DNA of 27,598 nucleotides. Origin: JBBTWG01 sp038062935 (GTDB lineage Bacteria > Patescibacteriota > Gracilibacteria > UBA1369 > UBA12463). The stretch is taken from assembly GCA_038062935.1 (NCBI GenBank), contig JBBTWG010000002.1, positions 1 through 27,598 on the forward strand, read 5' to 3'. The notes below the pieces were generated by a model. That model ran no database searches, was not told where the DNA came from, and saw only the letters and a list, made by a program, of their open reading frames with translations. This document shows, one piece after another, positions 12,916-19,664 of the stretch (the first letter of the stretch is position 1; each line of letters starts with the position of its first letter). The position numbers and the translations under genes were made by a program.

Positions 12916-15333
12916 ATGAAAACAAAAACAGAAAGTTCAGCGCCGCATTCTTTGCTTTATAACCTAATTCGGATTTATCCGCATGAGCTTTCGCGCGTTG
13001 CGATTTCCTGGGTTTTTCGTTTTCTCTATCGTTTTGCTCTTGTTTTGGCTTGGACATTTATCGTTGCTTTTTTTATTCAAGAAGTTGGAGATGAGTATTT
13101 GTCGTATCTTTTTCTGTTTCACGCGTTGCTCGTGATTGGTGGTAGTCTCCTCTTCATTCGTCTTTCGAAGAAATATACGCTCGAAATGCTTTTTCTGATT
13201 ACGATTTTGAGTGCTTCGAGTCTCCTCATCGCTTCTCATTTTGCTTTTCATGATTCTTTTTGGCTTCTTTTCGGGCTTTTCTTCGTGGAAGCTTTTATTC
13301 TTGTACAACTTTCGATTAATTTCGATACTTTTGTGGAGCGACTTTTCACTCCGATCGAGAGTGAAAGAACTTTTCCTGTGATTGAATCGGCTGATACATT
13401 GGCTGGACTTTTTGCCGGCCTCTTTCTTTTTTTCAGCGTTGATCTTGGACTTTTTACGATTCTTTGGATTTTAATTGGAGTGCTTTTTGCGCTTGTTCCT
13501 GTGCTTCTTTTCTATCAGAACTTCATTCGTTTGACTCCGGGGATGTGCATGTATCGCAAACAATTGATTTCTGGTTTCTCTGAAGAGACTGAAATTTTTG
13601 GGAAAGGATATCATGCGACAAAACGTCATGATTTTACTCGTGGACTGGCTCTTATCGTTTTTGTGCAGTGGATTACGGCACTTTTTCTGGAATTTCTTTT
13701 TACGGTTTCGGTTTCTGAGAAAGCACTTTCTGCGCTTCCTGGTACGGCAAGCGGTGTGGAGAATATTTTGATTCATGAGTTTGGACTTCTCTACATTATT
13801 TTCGGTACGGTTGCTTTTATTTCGCAGATTTTCTTGGCGCCGCGTGTGATTACGTATCTCGGAATTGTTCCGAGCATGATGGTGTATCCCCTGCTTTTCC
13901 TCCTGGGTCTGATCGGACTCATCGGATCTTTCGGATTTTTTACGACGGTTTTGACCCGTCTGAATGCGGAAATTACTGGTGGGATCTATCGCAATGCCTA
14001 TCAATCTTCATATTATGTTTTCGAAGAAGAAGAGAGTCAGCATGTGCGACTTTTTCTGGAAGGTATTGTGCGGCCGCTCGGAGTTTTGACGGCGACTTTG
14101 TATCTGCTTTTCGGACGATTTTTTGTTCCGAAACAGTTTTTTACCCTTTCTGTTCTCTTCGGCATGTTTTTGAGTGTTTTTATTTTCCTGTTCCTGACTT
14201 CGCGTTTACAGAAAAAATATATTCAGACGGCGATTGCGCAACTCTATTCCCCTGATGTTTCTGAAAATCTGAAACTGCATTTGCTCGAAATTGTCCATCA
14301 GAAAGGCAATGAAGAGTCTCGTCCGGTGCTGTATAAATTTCTTTCGAATTCGCAAACTCCTACTCTTTTGCGACTGAAAATTTTGGAACTCCTCTCGGAT
14401 GATCCAGAAATTCTTCCGGTTCTTTTCGAATATATTTCGAGTGTGGATGATGAGCTGCGACTGTCGAGTCTCATGATTTTGAAAAAATTTGCGCAGAGTG
14501 GATATTTTTCTTCGGATCGATATTTCTCTCGCAATTTCCTTTTTCAAACTTTGAAGACGCGATATGTGACAGAAGTTCATGATGAAATTCGACTTTTACT
14601 TCTCGAAATTTTGGCTCTGTGTTCTGGAAAAGAAGCAGTTGAATTTTTTACTTCTGAGATTGAACAGGCTTCTGGAAATGCTCTCGCGCAGATTCTCCTC
14701 TCGTGTCGATTTTTTGAAGATCAAGGAATTGAATCTTTGATTCGTGAATTTTTGTCTTCGAATGATCCTCGCGTGTGGGCGTCTGTGTGTGTTGCGCTTC
14801 GTGGTGAACATTTGCATGAAGAAATTTCTACTTCAATTTTGAAACATTTACGAGATGAGAGTGAAGCTTCGAATATCGCTGCGATGTCGGTGATTCGAGC
14901 TTTAGGTGAAGAGAAATTTATTCCTTTGTTGAGGAAGAAAAAATATGTGAAAAATTCACAAGGTTCTTTTTTCCAGACGGTGACACTTGCTTTCTTTGGA
15001 GACAAAAATGCGCTCGAAAAATTCATAGAGTTTTTGACTGGAAAAGATCTGGATATCGCTGAGAAGTCGTATTTTCTCTTGTCTCAATTCCCTGGGAAGT
15101 TTCGAGCTTTTGTCGAGAAACATGTTCATCTTTCTGTTTCTCATGAATTTCATCAGTTTCTTCGTCATTGTTCTTCGAAGAAGCTTCACGACCTCTCCGT
15201 GGAGGAATTACGTGTCCTGAGGATTTTCTACATGCTTTTGAATGCTTCGGAAGAAGTTTTCCATTTGGATTCGATCATTCGTGTGAAAGATCCTTCATAC
15301 CATCCTGCTATGGCTACGGCTCTCTATGTTTAG
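12916..15333 (+). CDS. Large 12-TM-type (MFS/nucleotide-carrier-like) membrane protein with C-terminal HEAT-like repeats
   Basis: 805 residues. The first about 430 are strongly hydrophobic with roughly 10-12 helices, arranged like a major-facilitator or ATP/ADP-carrier-type transporter. Examples are FALVLAWTFIVAFFIQEVG, LFLFHALLVIGGSLLFIRL and a GIVPSMMVYPLLFLLGLIGL helix. The remaining about 370 residues are soluble helical pairs resembling HEAT repeats (VSENLKLHLLEIVHQKGNEE, then LLRLKILELLSDDPEILPVL and DELRLSSLMILKKFAQ). Fusion of a nucleotide-carrier-like membrane domain to HEAT repeats is known in other bacteria; the substrate here is unknown and the membrane part could be a sensor. The start at 12916 is set by the promoter position. 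The RsbU-type phosphatase follows 12 bp downstream, suggesting joint function. Confidence 0.6.
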   Translation: MKTKTESSAPHSLLYNLIRIYPHELSRVAISWVFRFLYRFALVLAWTFIVAFFIQEVGDEYLSYLFLFHALLVIGGSLLFIRLSKKYTLEMLFLITILSASSLLIASHFAFHDSFWLLFGLFFVEAFILVQLSINFDTFVERLFTPIESERTFPVIESADTLAGLFAGLFLFFSVDLGLFTILWILIGVLFALVPVLLFYQNFIRLTPGMCMYRKQLISGFSEETEIFGKGYHATKRHDFTRGLALIVFVQWITALFLEFLFTVSVSEKALSALPGTASGVENILIHEFGLLYIIFGTVAFISQIFLAPRVITYLGIVPSMMVYPLLFLLGLIGLIGSFGFFTTVLTRLNAEITGGIYRNAYQSSYYVFEEEESQHVRLFLEGIVRPLGVLTATLYLLFGRFFVPKQFFTLSVLFGMFLSVFIFLFLTSRLQKKYIQTAIAQLYSPDVSENLKLHLLEIVHQKGNEESRPVLYKFLSNSQTPTLLRLKILELLSDDPEILPVLFEYISSVDDELRLSSLMILKKFAQSGYFSSDRYFSRNFLFQTLKTRYVTEVHDEIRLLLLEILALCSGKEAVEFFTSEIEQASGNALAQILLSCRFFEDQGIESLIREFLSSNDPRVWASVCVALRGEHLHEEISTSILKHLRDESEASNIAAMSVIRALGEEKFIPLLRKKKYVKNSQGSFFQTVTLAFFGDKNALEKFIEFLTGKDLDIAEKSYFLLSQFPGKFRAFVEKHVHLSVSHEFHQFLRHCSSKKLHDLSVEELRVLRIFYMLLNASEEVFHLDSIIRVKDPSYHPAMATALYV

Positions 15334-15345
15334 TATTCTTACTTT

Positions 15346-16440
15346 ATGAAATTTTTCGATCTCACACTCCTGCGAAAATACATTACTCTCTCGGTCGTGA
15401 TGACGGGTGTGCTCTGTGGCGTGCTGCTAGTGCTTCGATCTTTGGAAATTATTACTTTCGTTCTTCTTCCATTTTTTATTGCTTTCGGAGTTTTCTTTGT
15501 TCTTTCTGTTTTTCTCTTTTGGCATTCTATTTCCCGTCCTCTTTTTCTGATTTTACGACAGATGGAAGCGCTCCTGAGCGGACGACCTTACAAGAAAATT
15601 TATACAGATCGTGTGGATGAAGTTGGTGTTTTGGCCCATTTCTTCAATGAAGTGACGAAACATCTTTCTTCTTTTACTGGAGAAATTCAGCAGGGTGAAC
15701 GTATGAAAGAAGAGCTTTCTACTGCGGCGGCGATTCAGCGGAGCATTTTGCCATCGACGACTCCTGTGCTTCCGGGACTTCTCGTGAGCGCGAATACTCG
15801 CCCTGCTGCTGAGGTTGGCGGTGATAGTTTTGATTTTGTGACGACTGGAGATCGCACGATTTTCTATGTGGGTGATGTCACGGGACATGGTGTACCAGCG
15901 GGACTTATCATGACGATGGTGAATATGCTGGTGTACACGTACGGCGAAATTTATCCGAATATTTATGATTTGATGGTGAGTCTGAACCGCCAGCTGAAGC
16001 GCCGAATCCAGAATGCGCGATACATGACGATGGTGATGATGCAGTGGAATCACGTCGAGAAAAAACTTTCGTATGTCGGTGCTGGGCATGAACATATTCT
16101 GGTTTTCCGTTCGAAGACGGGAATGGTGGAGGTGATCAAAACTGGAGGAATTGCACTCGGGATGGTTCCTGATGCTTCGAAACTGATCCAGGAAATTCCG
16201 TTGAGTTTGGAGGAAAATGATATGGTTTTGCTCTATACCGATGGAATTACTGAGGCGCGGAATATGACGGGCGGAATGTTCGGATTGGAACGTCTTCAGG
16301 AGTCGTTTTTGCGTTACGCTGCTCAGTACAATCCGGATGGTGTTTCGCAGCATATTGTTGATGATTTGCAGCATTTTGCAGAGGGGTGTTTGCCGGGGGA
16401 TGATATTACTTTGATTGTTTTGAAGAGAGCGGAGAAATAA
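15346..16440 (+). CDS. Membrane-anchored SpoIIE/RsbU-type PP2C phosphatase
   Basis: 364 residues: two transmembrane helices (about 12-32 and 36-58), a HAMP-like linker (about 60-115), a short coiled segment, then a PP2C-type phosphatase domain (about 125-362). The metal-binding aspartates are in place: VGGDSFDF (D160), YVGDVTGHGVPAGL (D177), LLYTDGITEA and LPGDDITLIVL. The QRSILPSTTPVLPGL segment is the usual entry to RsbU-like domains. Such phosphatases dephosphorylate a STAS antagonist in response to a signal. The only STAS protein visible is at 7051-7425. It follows the HEAT-tailed transporter by 12 bp; TATTCT six bases before the ATG could be an independent weak -10. A giant palindrome begins five bases after its stop. 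Confidence 0.9.
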   Translation: MKFFDLTLLRKYITLSVVMTGVLCGVLLVLRSLEIITFVLLPFFIAFGVFFVLSVFLFWHSISRPLFLILRQMEALLSGRPYKKIYTDRVDEVGVLAHFFNEVTKHLSSFTGEIQQGERMKEELSTAAAIQRSILPSTTPVLPGLLVSANTRPAAEVGGDSFDFVTTGDRTIFYVGDVTGHGVPAGLIMTMVNMLVYTYGEIYPNIYDLMVSLNRQLKRRIQNARYMTMVMMQWNHVEKKLSYVGAGHEHILVFRSKTGMVEVIKTGGIALGMVPDASKLIQEIPLSLEENDMVLLYTDGITEARNMTGGMFGLERLQESFLRYAAQYNPDGVSQHIVDDLQHFAEGCLPGDDITLIVLKRAEK

Positions 16441-16444
16441 GGTT

Positions 16445-16625
16445 TTTTCAAAGAGCTCAAATTCTATTTTTGCGAAAAAGTGCTCCGGGCGCGACCAAAA
16501 GGACTGTTTATCAGCTAAAAATCGAATTGCAAGCAATTCGATTTTCTTGACGCTGAAAACAGTCTCTTCTGGATCCCGCGTCCTCGCAATTTTTTCGCAA
16601 AAATAGAATTTGAGCTCTTTGAAAA
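16445..16625. repeat. Giant imperfect palindrome with 35-bp perfect arms and nested 13-bp hairpin
   Basis: Positions 16445-16479 are a perfect inverted copy of 16591-16625. Inside, 16494-16515 and 16551-16572 are also imperfectly complementary (around GACTGTTT / AAACAGTC). The centre is a 13-bp stem, 16518-16530 with 16533-16545 and a 2-base loop. The whole 181 bp can fold as one long hairpin. A T-run follows the right arm (16628-16633), so it could terminate the phosphatase transcript. No flanking duplication like that of the 8258 element was found, and the arms share no sequence with it. Confidence 0.85.
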
Positions 16626-16713
16626 GCTTTTTTATCGCAGGATGGTTTCGTTGCAAATAAGGTTCCGTGGACGCTACAATGTCAGGGCGACATGAACAGG
16701 AGATGAAAAGAGC

Positions 16714-16832
16714 ATGGCAAATTTACAGATCTTTTCTGGTAAACCTGTTCGGATAACATACATAAAGTTGCGGATGAGCTGAAAACACGTCGTATAGAAA
16801 CCAGCCAGGCGAAATTTGAAAATATTTTTTAA
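16714..16832 (+). pseudogene. Possible internally deleted gene relic
   Basis: An ATG at 16714 opens a 22-codon frame (MANLQIFSGKPVRIT, ending at 16782) reminiscent of the N-termini of BRO-type antirepressor proteins. A different frame then carries a protein-like tail (NIHKVADELKTRRIETSQAK, then FENIF and a TAA at 16830-16832). A natural explanation is a gene that lost its middle. The family cannot be named with confidence. It occupies the otherwise empty stretch between the palindrome and the SemiSWEET-like gene, at the left edge of the compositionally distinct island. The rest of 16626-16851 shows nothing recognisable. Confidence 0.25.
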
Positions 16833-16851
16833 CTACAATCAATAATCAACC

Positions 16852-17130
16852 ATGAATGAATTATCATTAGAGGCTCTTGCGATTGCATATGCAGGAACTG
16901 GTGTTACTGGACTTGTGGGATATTGGCCCACAATAAAGGATTTATATCATCATAGAAAGGCAAGTGCCAATATTCCATCGTATATAATATGGACAGCATC
17001 ATCATTGATTGCATTTTTATATAGCCTTTTTATTTTACCAGACTTTCTTTTTATAATTGTTTCAGGAACACATTTTGTAGCCTGTGCGATCGTATTAATA
17101 TTAAGTATTAATCTAAAAAATGACCGTTAA
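16852..17130 (+). CDS. Three-helix PQ-loop / SemiSWEET-like membrane protein
   Basis: 92 residues with three transmembrane helices (about 8-28, 43-62 and 66-86). The segment GYWPTIKDLYHHRKASANIP resembles the first-helix end of SemiSWEET and other PQ-loop half-transporters, where a proline-containing motif is followed by a charged loop and an S-x-N-x-P turn. Family members work as dimers moving small sugars or other solutes; the substrate here is unknown. TACAAT at 16834-16839 is a possible -10, 12 bases before the ATG. Codon use is A-rich compared with neighbours upstream, in line with acquisition as part of the 16.6-19.6 kb island. Confidence 0.55.
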   Translation: MNELSLEALAIAYAGTGVTGLVGYWPTIKDLYHHRKASANIPSYIIWTASSLIAFLYSLFILPDFLFIIVSGTHFVACAIVLILSINLKNDR

Positions 17131-17272
17131 AAAATATTTTCAAACTCAAGGTGACGTTGCACTTGATATTCTTCCGCCATCACTACAGAAAATCACCCTC
17201 GCCTACACGGTATATCTGGCTCGCTCGTGTCCTCGCTCGACCTATACTTGCCAAAAACTCATTGATTTTTAG
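17120..17272 (+). CDS. Small ORF of doubtful coding status (50 residues)
   Basis: An ATG at 17120 overlaps the last codons of the SemiSWEET-like gene and opens a 50-codon frame (MTVKKYFQTQGDVALDILPP at the start) ending at TAG 17270-17272. The first about 25 residues look protein-like; the rest does not. It may be a truncated remnant or chance. The rest of the 17131-17524 gap holds no recognised gene, only a likely promoter near its right end. Confidence 0.2.
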   Translation: MTVKKYFQTQGDVALDILPPSLQKITLAYTVYLARSCPRSTYTCQKLIDF

Positions 17273-17458
17273 AGTTGCTGCGCGTGAGCATTCAAACATA
17301 AAACTATCTCACGCAAACTTTGAAGTCCCGTTGTGCCTTGATTGCTTGACGCAACACTAGTGGCAGGAACGTTACATGAAATACATGTTTTCCTTTTGGT
17401 GCTATCGCCAGCCAGTAAGGTTGTTTCCCCTGCTCTTGCTGGTTGCTCCGAAAACGCT

Positions 17459-17489
17459 TTGTGTAAAAATCAAGAATTTTTAGTATACT
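17459..17489 (+). promoter_or_regulatory. Probable promoter for the Crp/Fnr-type regulator
   Basis: TATACT (17484-17489) with TTGTGT (17459-17464) 19 bp upstream. It would give a leader of about 29 nt before the ATG at 17525. No FNR- or CRP-type palindrome was recognised around it. Confidence 0.4.
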
Positions 17490-17524
17490 GCAAGCAAAGT
17501 CGAAAATATATAATCATAAATTGC

Positions 17525-18145
17525 ATGAATAAACATTGGTACCTCCAACAAATAGATCTCTTCGCGGGAATACCCGATAGTGAAATCATGAGCATCGCAA
17601 AAAACATGAGAGAAAAAACCTGCTCAAAAAAAGAGTTGATTTATATTCCCGAGGAAGAAAATAGTTTTATTTACATCCTGAAAAAGGGAGAGGTTACGCT
17701 CTATAACTCACACATGGGAAAGCGCCTTATTATCGAAACCCTTAAGCCGGGATCAATTTTTGGCAATATCTCATTCGGGGAAAATAAGAGTGCGCACTTC
17801 GCGGAGTCCAGCCAAGATTCCTATGTTTGTATTTTCACGGCAGAAGATTTTGTAAAAATTCTCCAGGAAAGACCAAAAATTATGATGAGATTTTTACAGA
17901 TGATGTCGGACAAAGTACAGCAATATGAAAATCGGTTGAAAAGTGGTCTCTATGATGCCAAAGAAAAAATATTGCAACAACTGGAGCTGCAACAGAGAGC
18001 AGACAACAATCCTCTGAACAAGTTTTTTGGGCGAAAAAGCGAGATGACCCATGAACGATTGGGGCAACTCACGGGATTATCCAGAGAAACAGTGACGAGG
18101 GCTATCAATGATTTGAAGAAAGCGGGAATGGATATACCTTGGTGA
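17525..18145 (+). CDS. Crp/Fnr family transcriptional regulator with shortened C-terminus
   Basis: 206 residues. Residues about 10-120 form a cyclic-nucleotide-binding-type beta-roll (ELIYIPEEENSFIYILKKGE, then LKPGSIFGNISFGENKSAHF). A long dimer helix follows (MMRFLQMMSDKVQQYENRLK), then the Crp-type HTH (SEMTHERLGQLTGLSRETVT, then RAINDLKKAG). There are no FNR-type N-terminal cysteines, and the ligand is unknown. The protein stops with MDIPW directly after the recognition helix, so the usual winged beta-hairpin is missing; this could be a real short form or a 3' frameshift. The ATG at 17525 is preferred to the upstream in-frame start at 17342 because of the promoter at 17459-17489. It precedes a thiol-redox gene set and is a candidate regulator of it. 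Confidence 0.85.
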   Translation: MNKHWYLQQIDLFAGIPDSEIMSIAKNMREKTCSKKELIYIPEEENSFIYILKKGEVTLYNSHMGKRLIIETLKPGSIFGNISFGENKSAHFAESSQDSYVCIFTAEDFVKILQERPKIMMRFLQMMSDKVQQYENRLKSGLYDAKEKILQQLELQQRADNNPLNKFFGRKSEMTHERLGQLTGLSRETVTRAINDLKKAGMDIPW

Positions 18146-18217
18146 CATACATCACTGCAATTCTATATTTTGTTTGTTAAAGTAGAGGCGTTCGTATATT
18201 TCTTAATCCAATTTTTT

Positions 18218-18376
18218 ATGGAAGGCTCTCATCCTCAAAATGGTTCTGGTGCTGAACTTGGTCAACCATGTAACTGCGGTAGTGGAAAAAAGGCTGGTTC
18301 ATGCTGTATGGCAAAGCAAAGTTGTTCTTGTGGCTCAGGAAAAGAAGCCGGAGAATGTTGTTTTCGTAATCAATAA
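18218..18376 (+). CDS. 52-residue tandem SEC-C motif protein
   Basis: A mini-protein made almost entirely of two SEC-C zinc-binding motifs in tandem: CNCGSGKKAGSCC (about residues 18-30) and CSCGSGKEAGECC (about 36-48). The SEC-C motif was defined at the C-terminus of SecA, where it binds zinc and SecB or ribosomes; here there is no other domain. Eight cysteines in 52 residues could bind two metal ions or take part in thiol chemistry. The ATG at 18218 is used; an in-frame upstream start at 18170 would add an implausible hydrophobic leader. It lies between the Crp-like regulator and the thioredoxin lipoprotein gene, all on the + strand. Confidence 0.75.
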   Translation: MEGSHPQNGSGAELGQPCNCGSGKKAGSCCMAKQSCSCGSGKEAGECCFRNQ

Positions 18377-18421
18377 ATAGCATCTTCTTACTTTTTTTAT
18401 ATATTTATTAATTTTCTTTTT

Positions 18422-18880
18422 ATGACAAAAAATATAGCACTATTTGCCATTGTTTCTGTTGGCATTATAGGACTGGCGGGTTGTTCAAGCACGATTGAAA
18501 AAGTACAAAGTTCAAATGTTCAGCAGGAGCCGGTAAAAGAAGTTGTAGTTGAAAATGGACAAGCACCGGTATTTACGAGCTTTACCCAAGAACGTTATTC
18601 GGAATTCCTGGGGAAAAAACCTTTTGCTATCTTCTTCCACGCCAACTGGTGTTCTACATGTACTCAACTGACAGCAGCAATTAACAGAGATCTTGCAAAT
18701 TTCCCAAAGGGAACGGTCATACTCGAAGCTGATTTCGATACAGAAACCAAGCTCAAACAAAATTATGGCATCGTAATGCAGGCAACAATCGTAGTAATAG
18801 ATGAAACCGGCAAAGTAGTACAAAAGCTTGCGGCTCCTTCGGCCGAGCAACTTAAAAAAGCTATAGCTCAGACACTCTAA
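18422..18880 (+). CDS. Thioredoxin-fold lipoprotein
   Basis: 152 residues. A lipoprotein signal peptide with lipobox (IIGLAGC, C21 as lipidated residue) is followed by a linker of about 30 residues and a thioredoxin-type domain. The redox site is ANWCSTC (C77, C80). Downstream are LEADFDTETKLKQNYGI and MQATIVVIDETGKVV, matching the thioredoxin beta strands; the cis-Pro position normally before a threonine is occupied by Ala-Thr (QAT). It is predicted to sit on the outer face of the membrane and to receive electrons from the CcdA protein encoded two bases after its stop. Likely tasks are reduction of extracytoplasmic disulfides or oxidised residues. Confidence 0.85.
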   Translation: MTKNIALFAIVSVGIIGLAGCSSTIEKVQSSNVQQEPVKEVVVENGQAPVFTSFTQERYSEFLGKKPFAIFFHANWCSTCTQLTAAINRDLANFPKGTVILEADFDTETKLKQNYGIVMQATIVVIDETGKVVQKLAAPSAEQLKKAIAQTL

Positions 18881-18882
18881 AA

Positions 18883-19614
18883 ATGGAATTATTCCTAACC
18901 TCATTTTTGGCCGGGGTGCTGACGGTGTTGGCACCCTGCGTGCTCTCTTTGTTACCAATTATTATTGGAGGCAGTGTTGGTCAAAAAAATCCATTGCGTC
19001 CACTGATCATAGTAATCTCTTTGGGAATTTCAGTTATTGTTTTTACCTTATTGCTCAAAGCCACTACTGCTTTTATTGGAATACCTCAATCATTTTGGGC
19101 CTTTATTTCGGGAGGACTCATCGCCGTATTTGGTTTTACGATGCTCTTTCCAGATCAATGGACTCAAATCGCTTGCAAACTGAAGCTCTATAAAAGTGAG
19201 GAAGTGATGGCTAAAAGTGGCCAAACGCCTGGCATCAAGGGAGCTATCCTGCTCGGAGCCTCGCTCGGACCCGTATTCGCTACTTGCTCACCGACGTATG
19301 CCCTCATTCTTGCCATTGTTTTGCCAAAAAGCTTTGCACTTGGTGTCATATACATCATTGTTTACTCTCTAGGAATGAGCATACCGCTCCTCGCAATCGG
19401 CTATGGTGGAAGAAAAATAGCTTCAAAATTTCGCGGTGCTTCCAATCCGCAAGGATGGCTGAAAAGAACACTGGCGATTCTCCTTATTCTCACTGGAATT
19501 GCTGTTATCACTGGATTTGATAAAAAAATTGAAAGTATTATTATTGAGCATGGATATACGGGTGCAAGTGATCTTGAGCAATTTATTATTGATAAAACGA
19601 CTCAATTGCCATAG
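18883..19614 (+). CDS. CcdA/DsbD-type transmembrane thiol-disulfide transporter
   Basis: 243-residue polytopic protein of the CcdA family, which carries reducing equivalents from cytoplasmic thioredoxin across the membrane. The two redox cysteines are conserved: C19 in LTVLAPCVLSLLP and C135 in GPVFATCSPTYALILA. About six transmembrane helices are visible, followed by a hydrophilic tail of roughly 30 residues (EHGYTGASDLEQF). It starts two bases after the thioredoxin lipoprotein stop, so the pair is almost certainly an operon. No cytochrome c maturation genes are in the window, which favours a general thiol-reduction role over haem attachment. It is the last gene of the A-rich island; T-rich composition resumes at queA. 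Confidence 0.9.
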   Translation: MELFLTSFLAGVLTVLAPCVLSLLPIIIGGSVGQKNPLRPLIIVISLGISVIVFTLLLKATTAFIGIPQSFWAFISGGLIAVFGFTMLFPDQWTQIACKLKLYKSEEVMAKSGQTPGIKGAILLGASLGPVFATCSPTYALILAIVLPKSFALGVIYIIVYSLGMSIPLLAIGYGGRKIASKFRGASNPQGWLKRTLAILLILTGIAVITGFDKKIESIIIEHGYTGASDLEQFIIDKTTQLP

Positions 19615-19664
19615 CTTGAGTTATGTGAGCCGTGCGATTCCTGCACCACTCTCTTATCAATGAT

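Noticed and set aside
16445..16625. Target-site duplication around the second palindrome
   Set aside because: No direct repeat of five or more bases was found at equal distances outside the two arms.
17269..17469. Minus-strand open frame of about 66 codons containing a CISC motif, opposite the intergenic region upstream of the Crp-like gene
   Set aside because: No start codon near its 5' end, no recognisable domain, and the opposite strand is also open. Probably non-coding or an unrecognisable relic.
17342..17524. N-terminal extension of the Crp-like protein from the upstream TTG/ATG-type start
   Set aside because: The extra residues do not belong to the family, and a promoter-like element lies inside this stretch.
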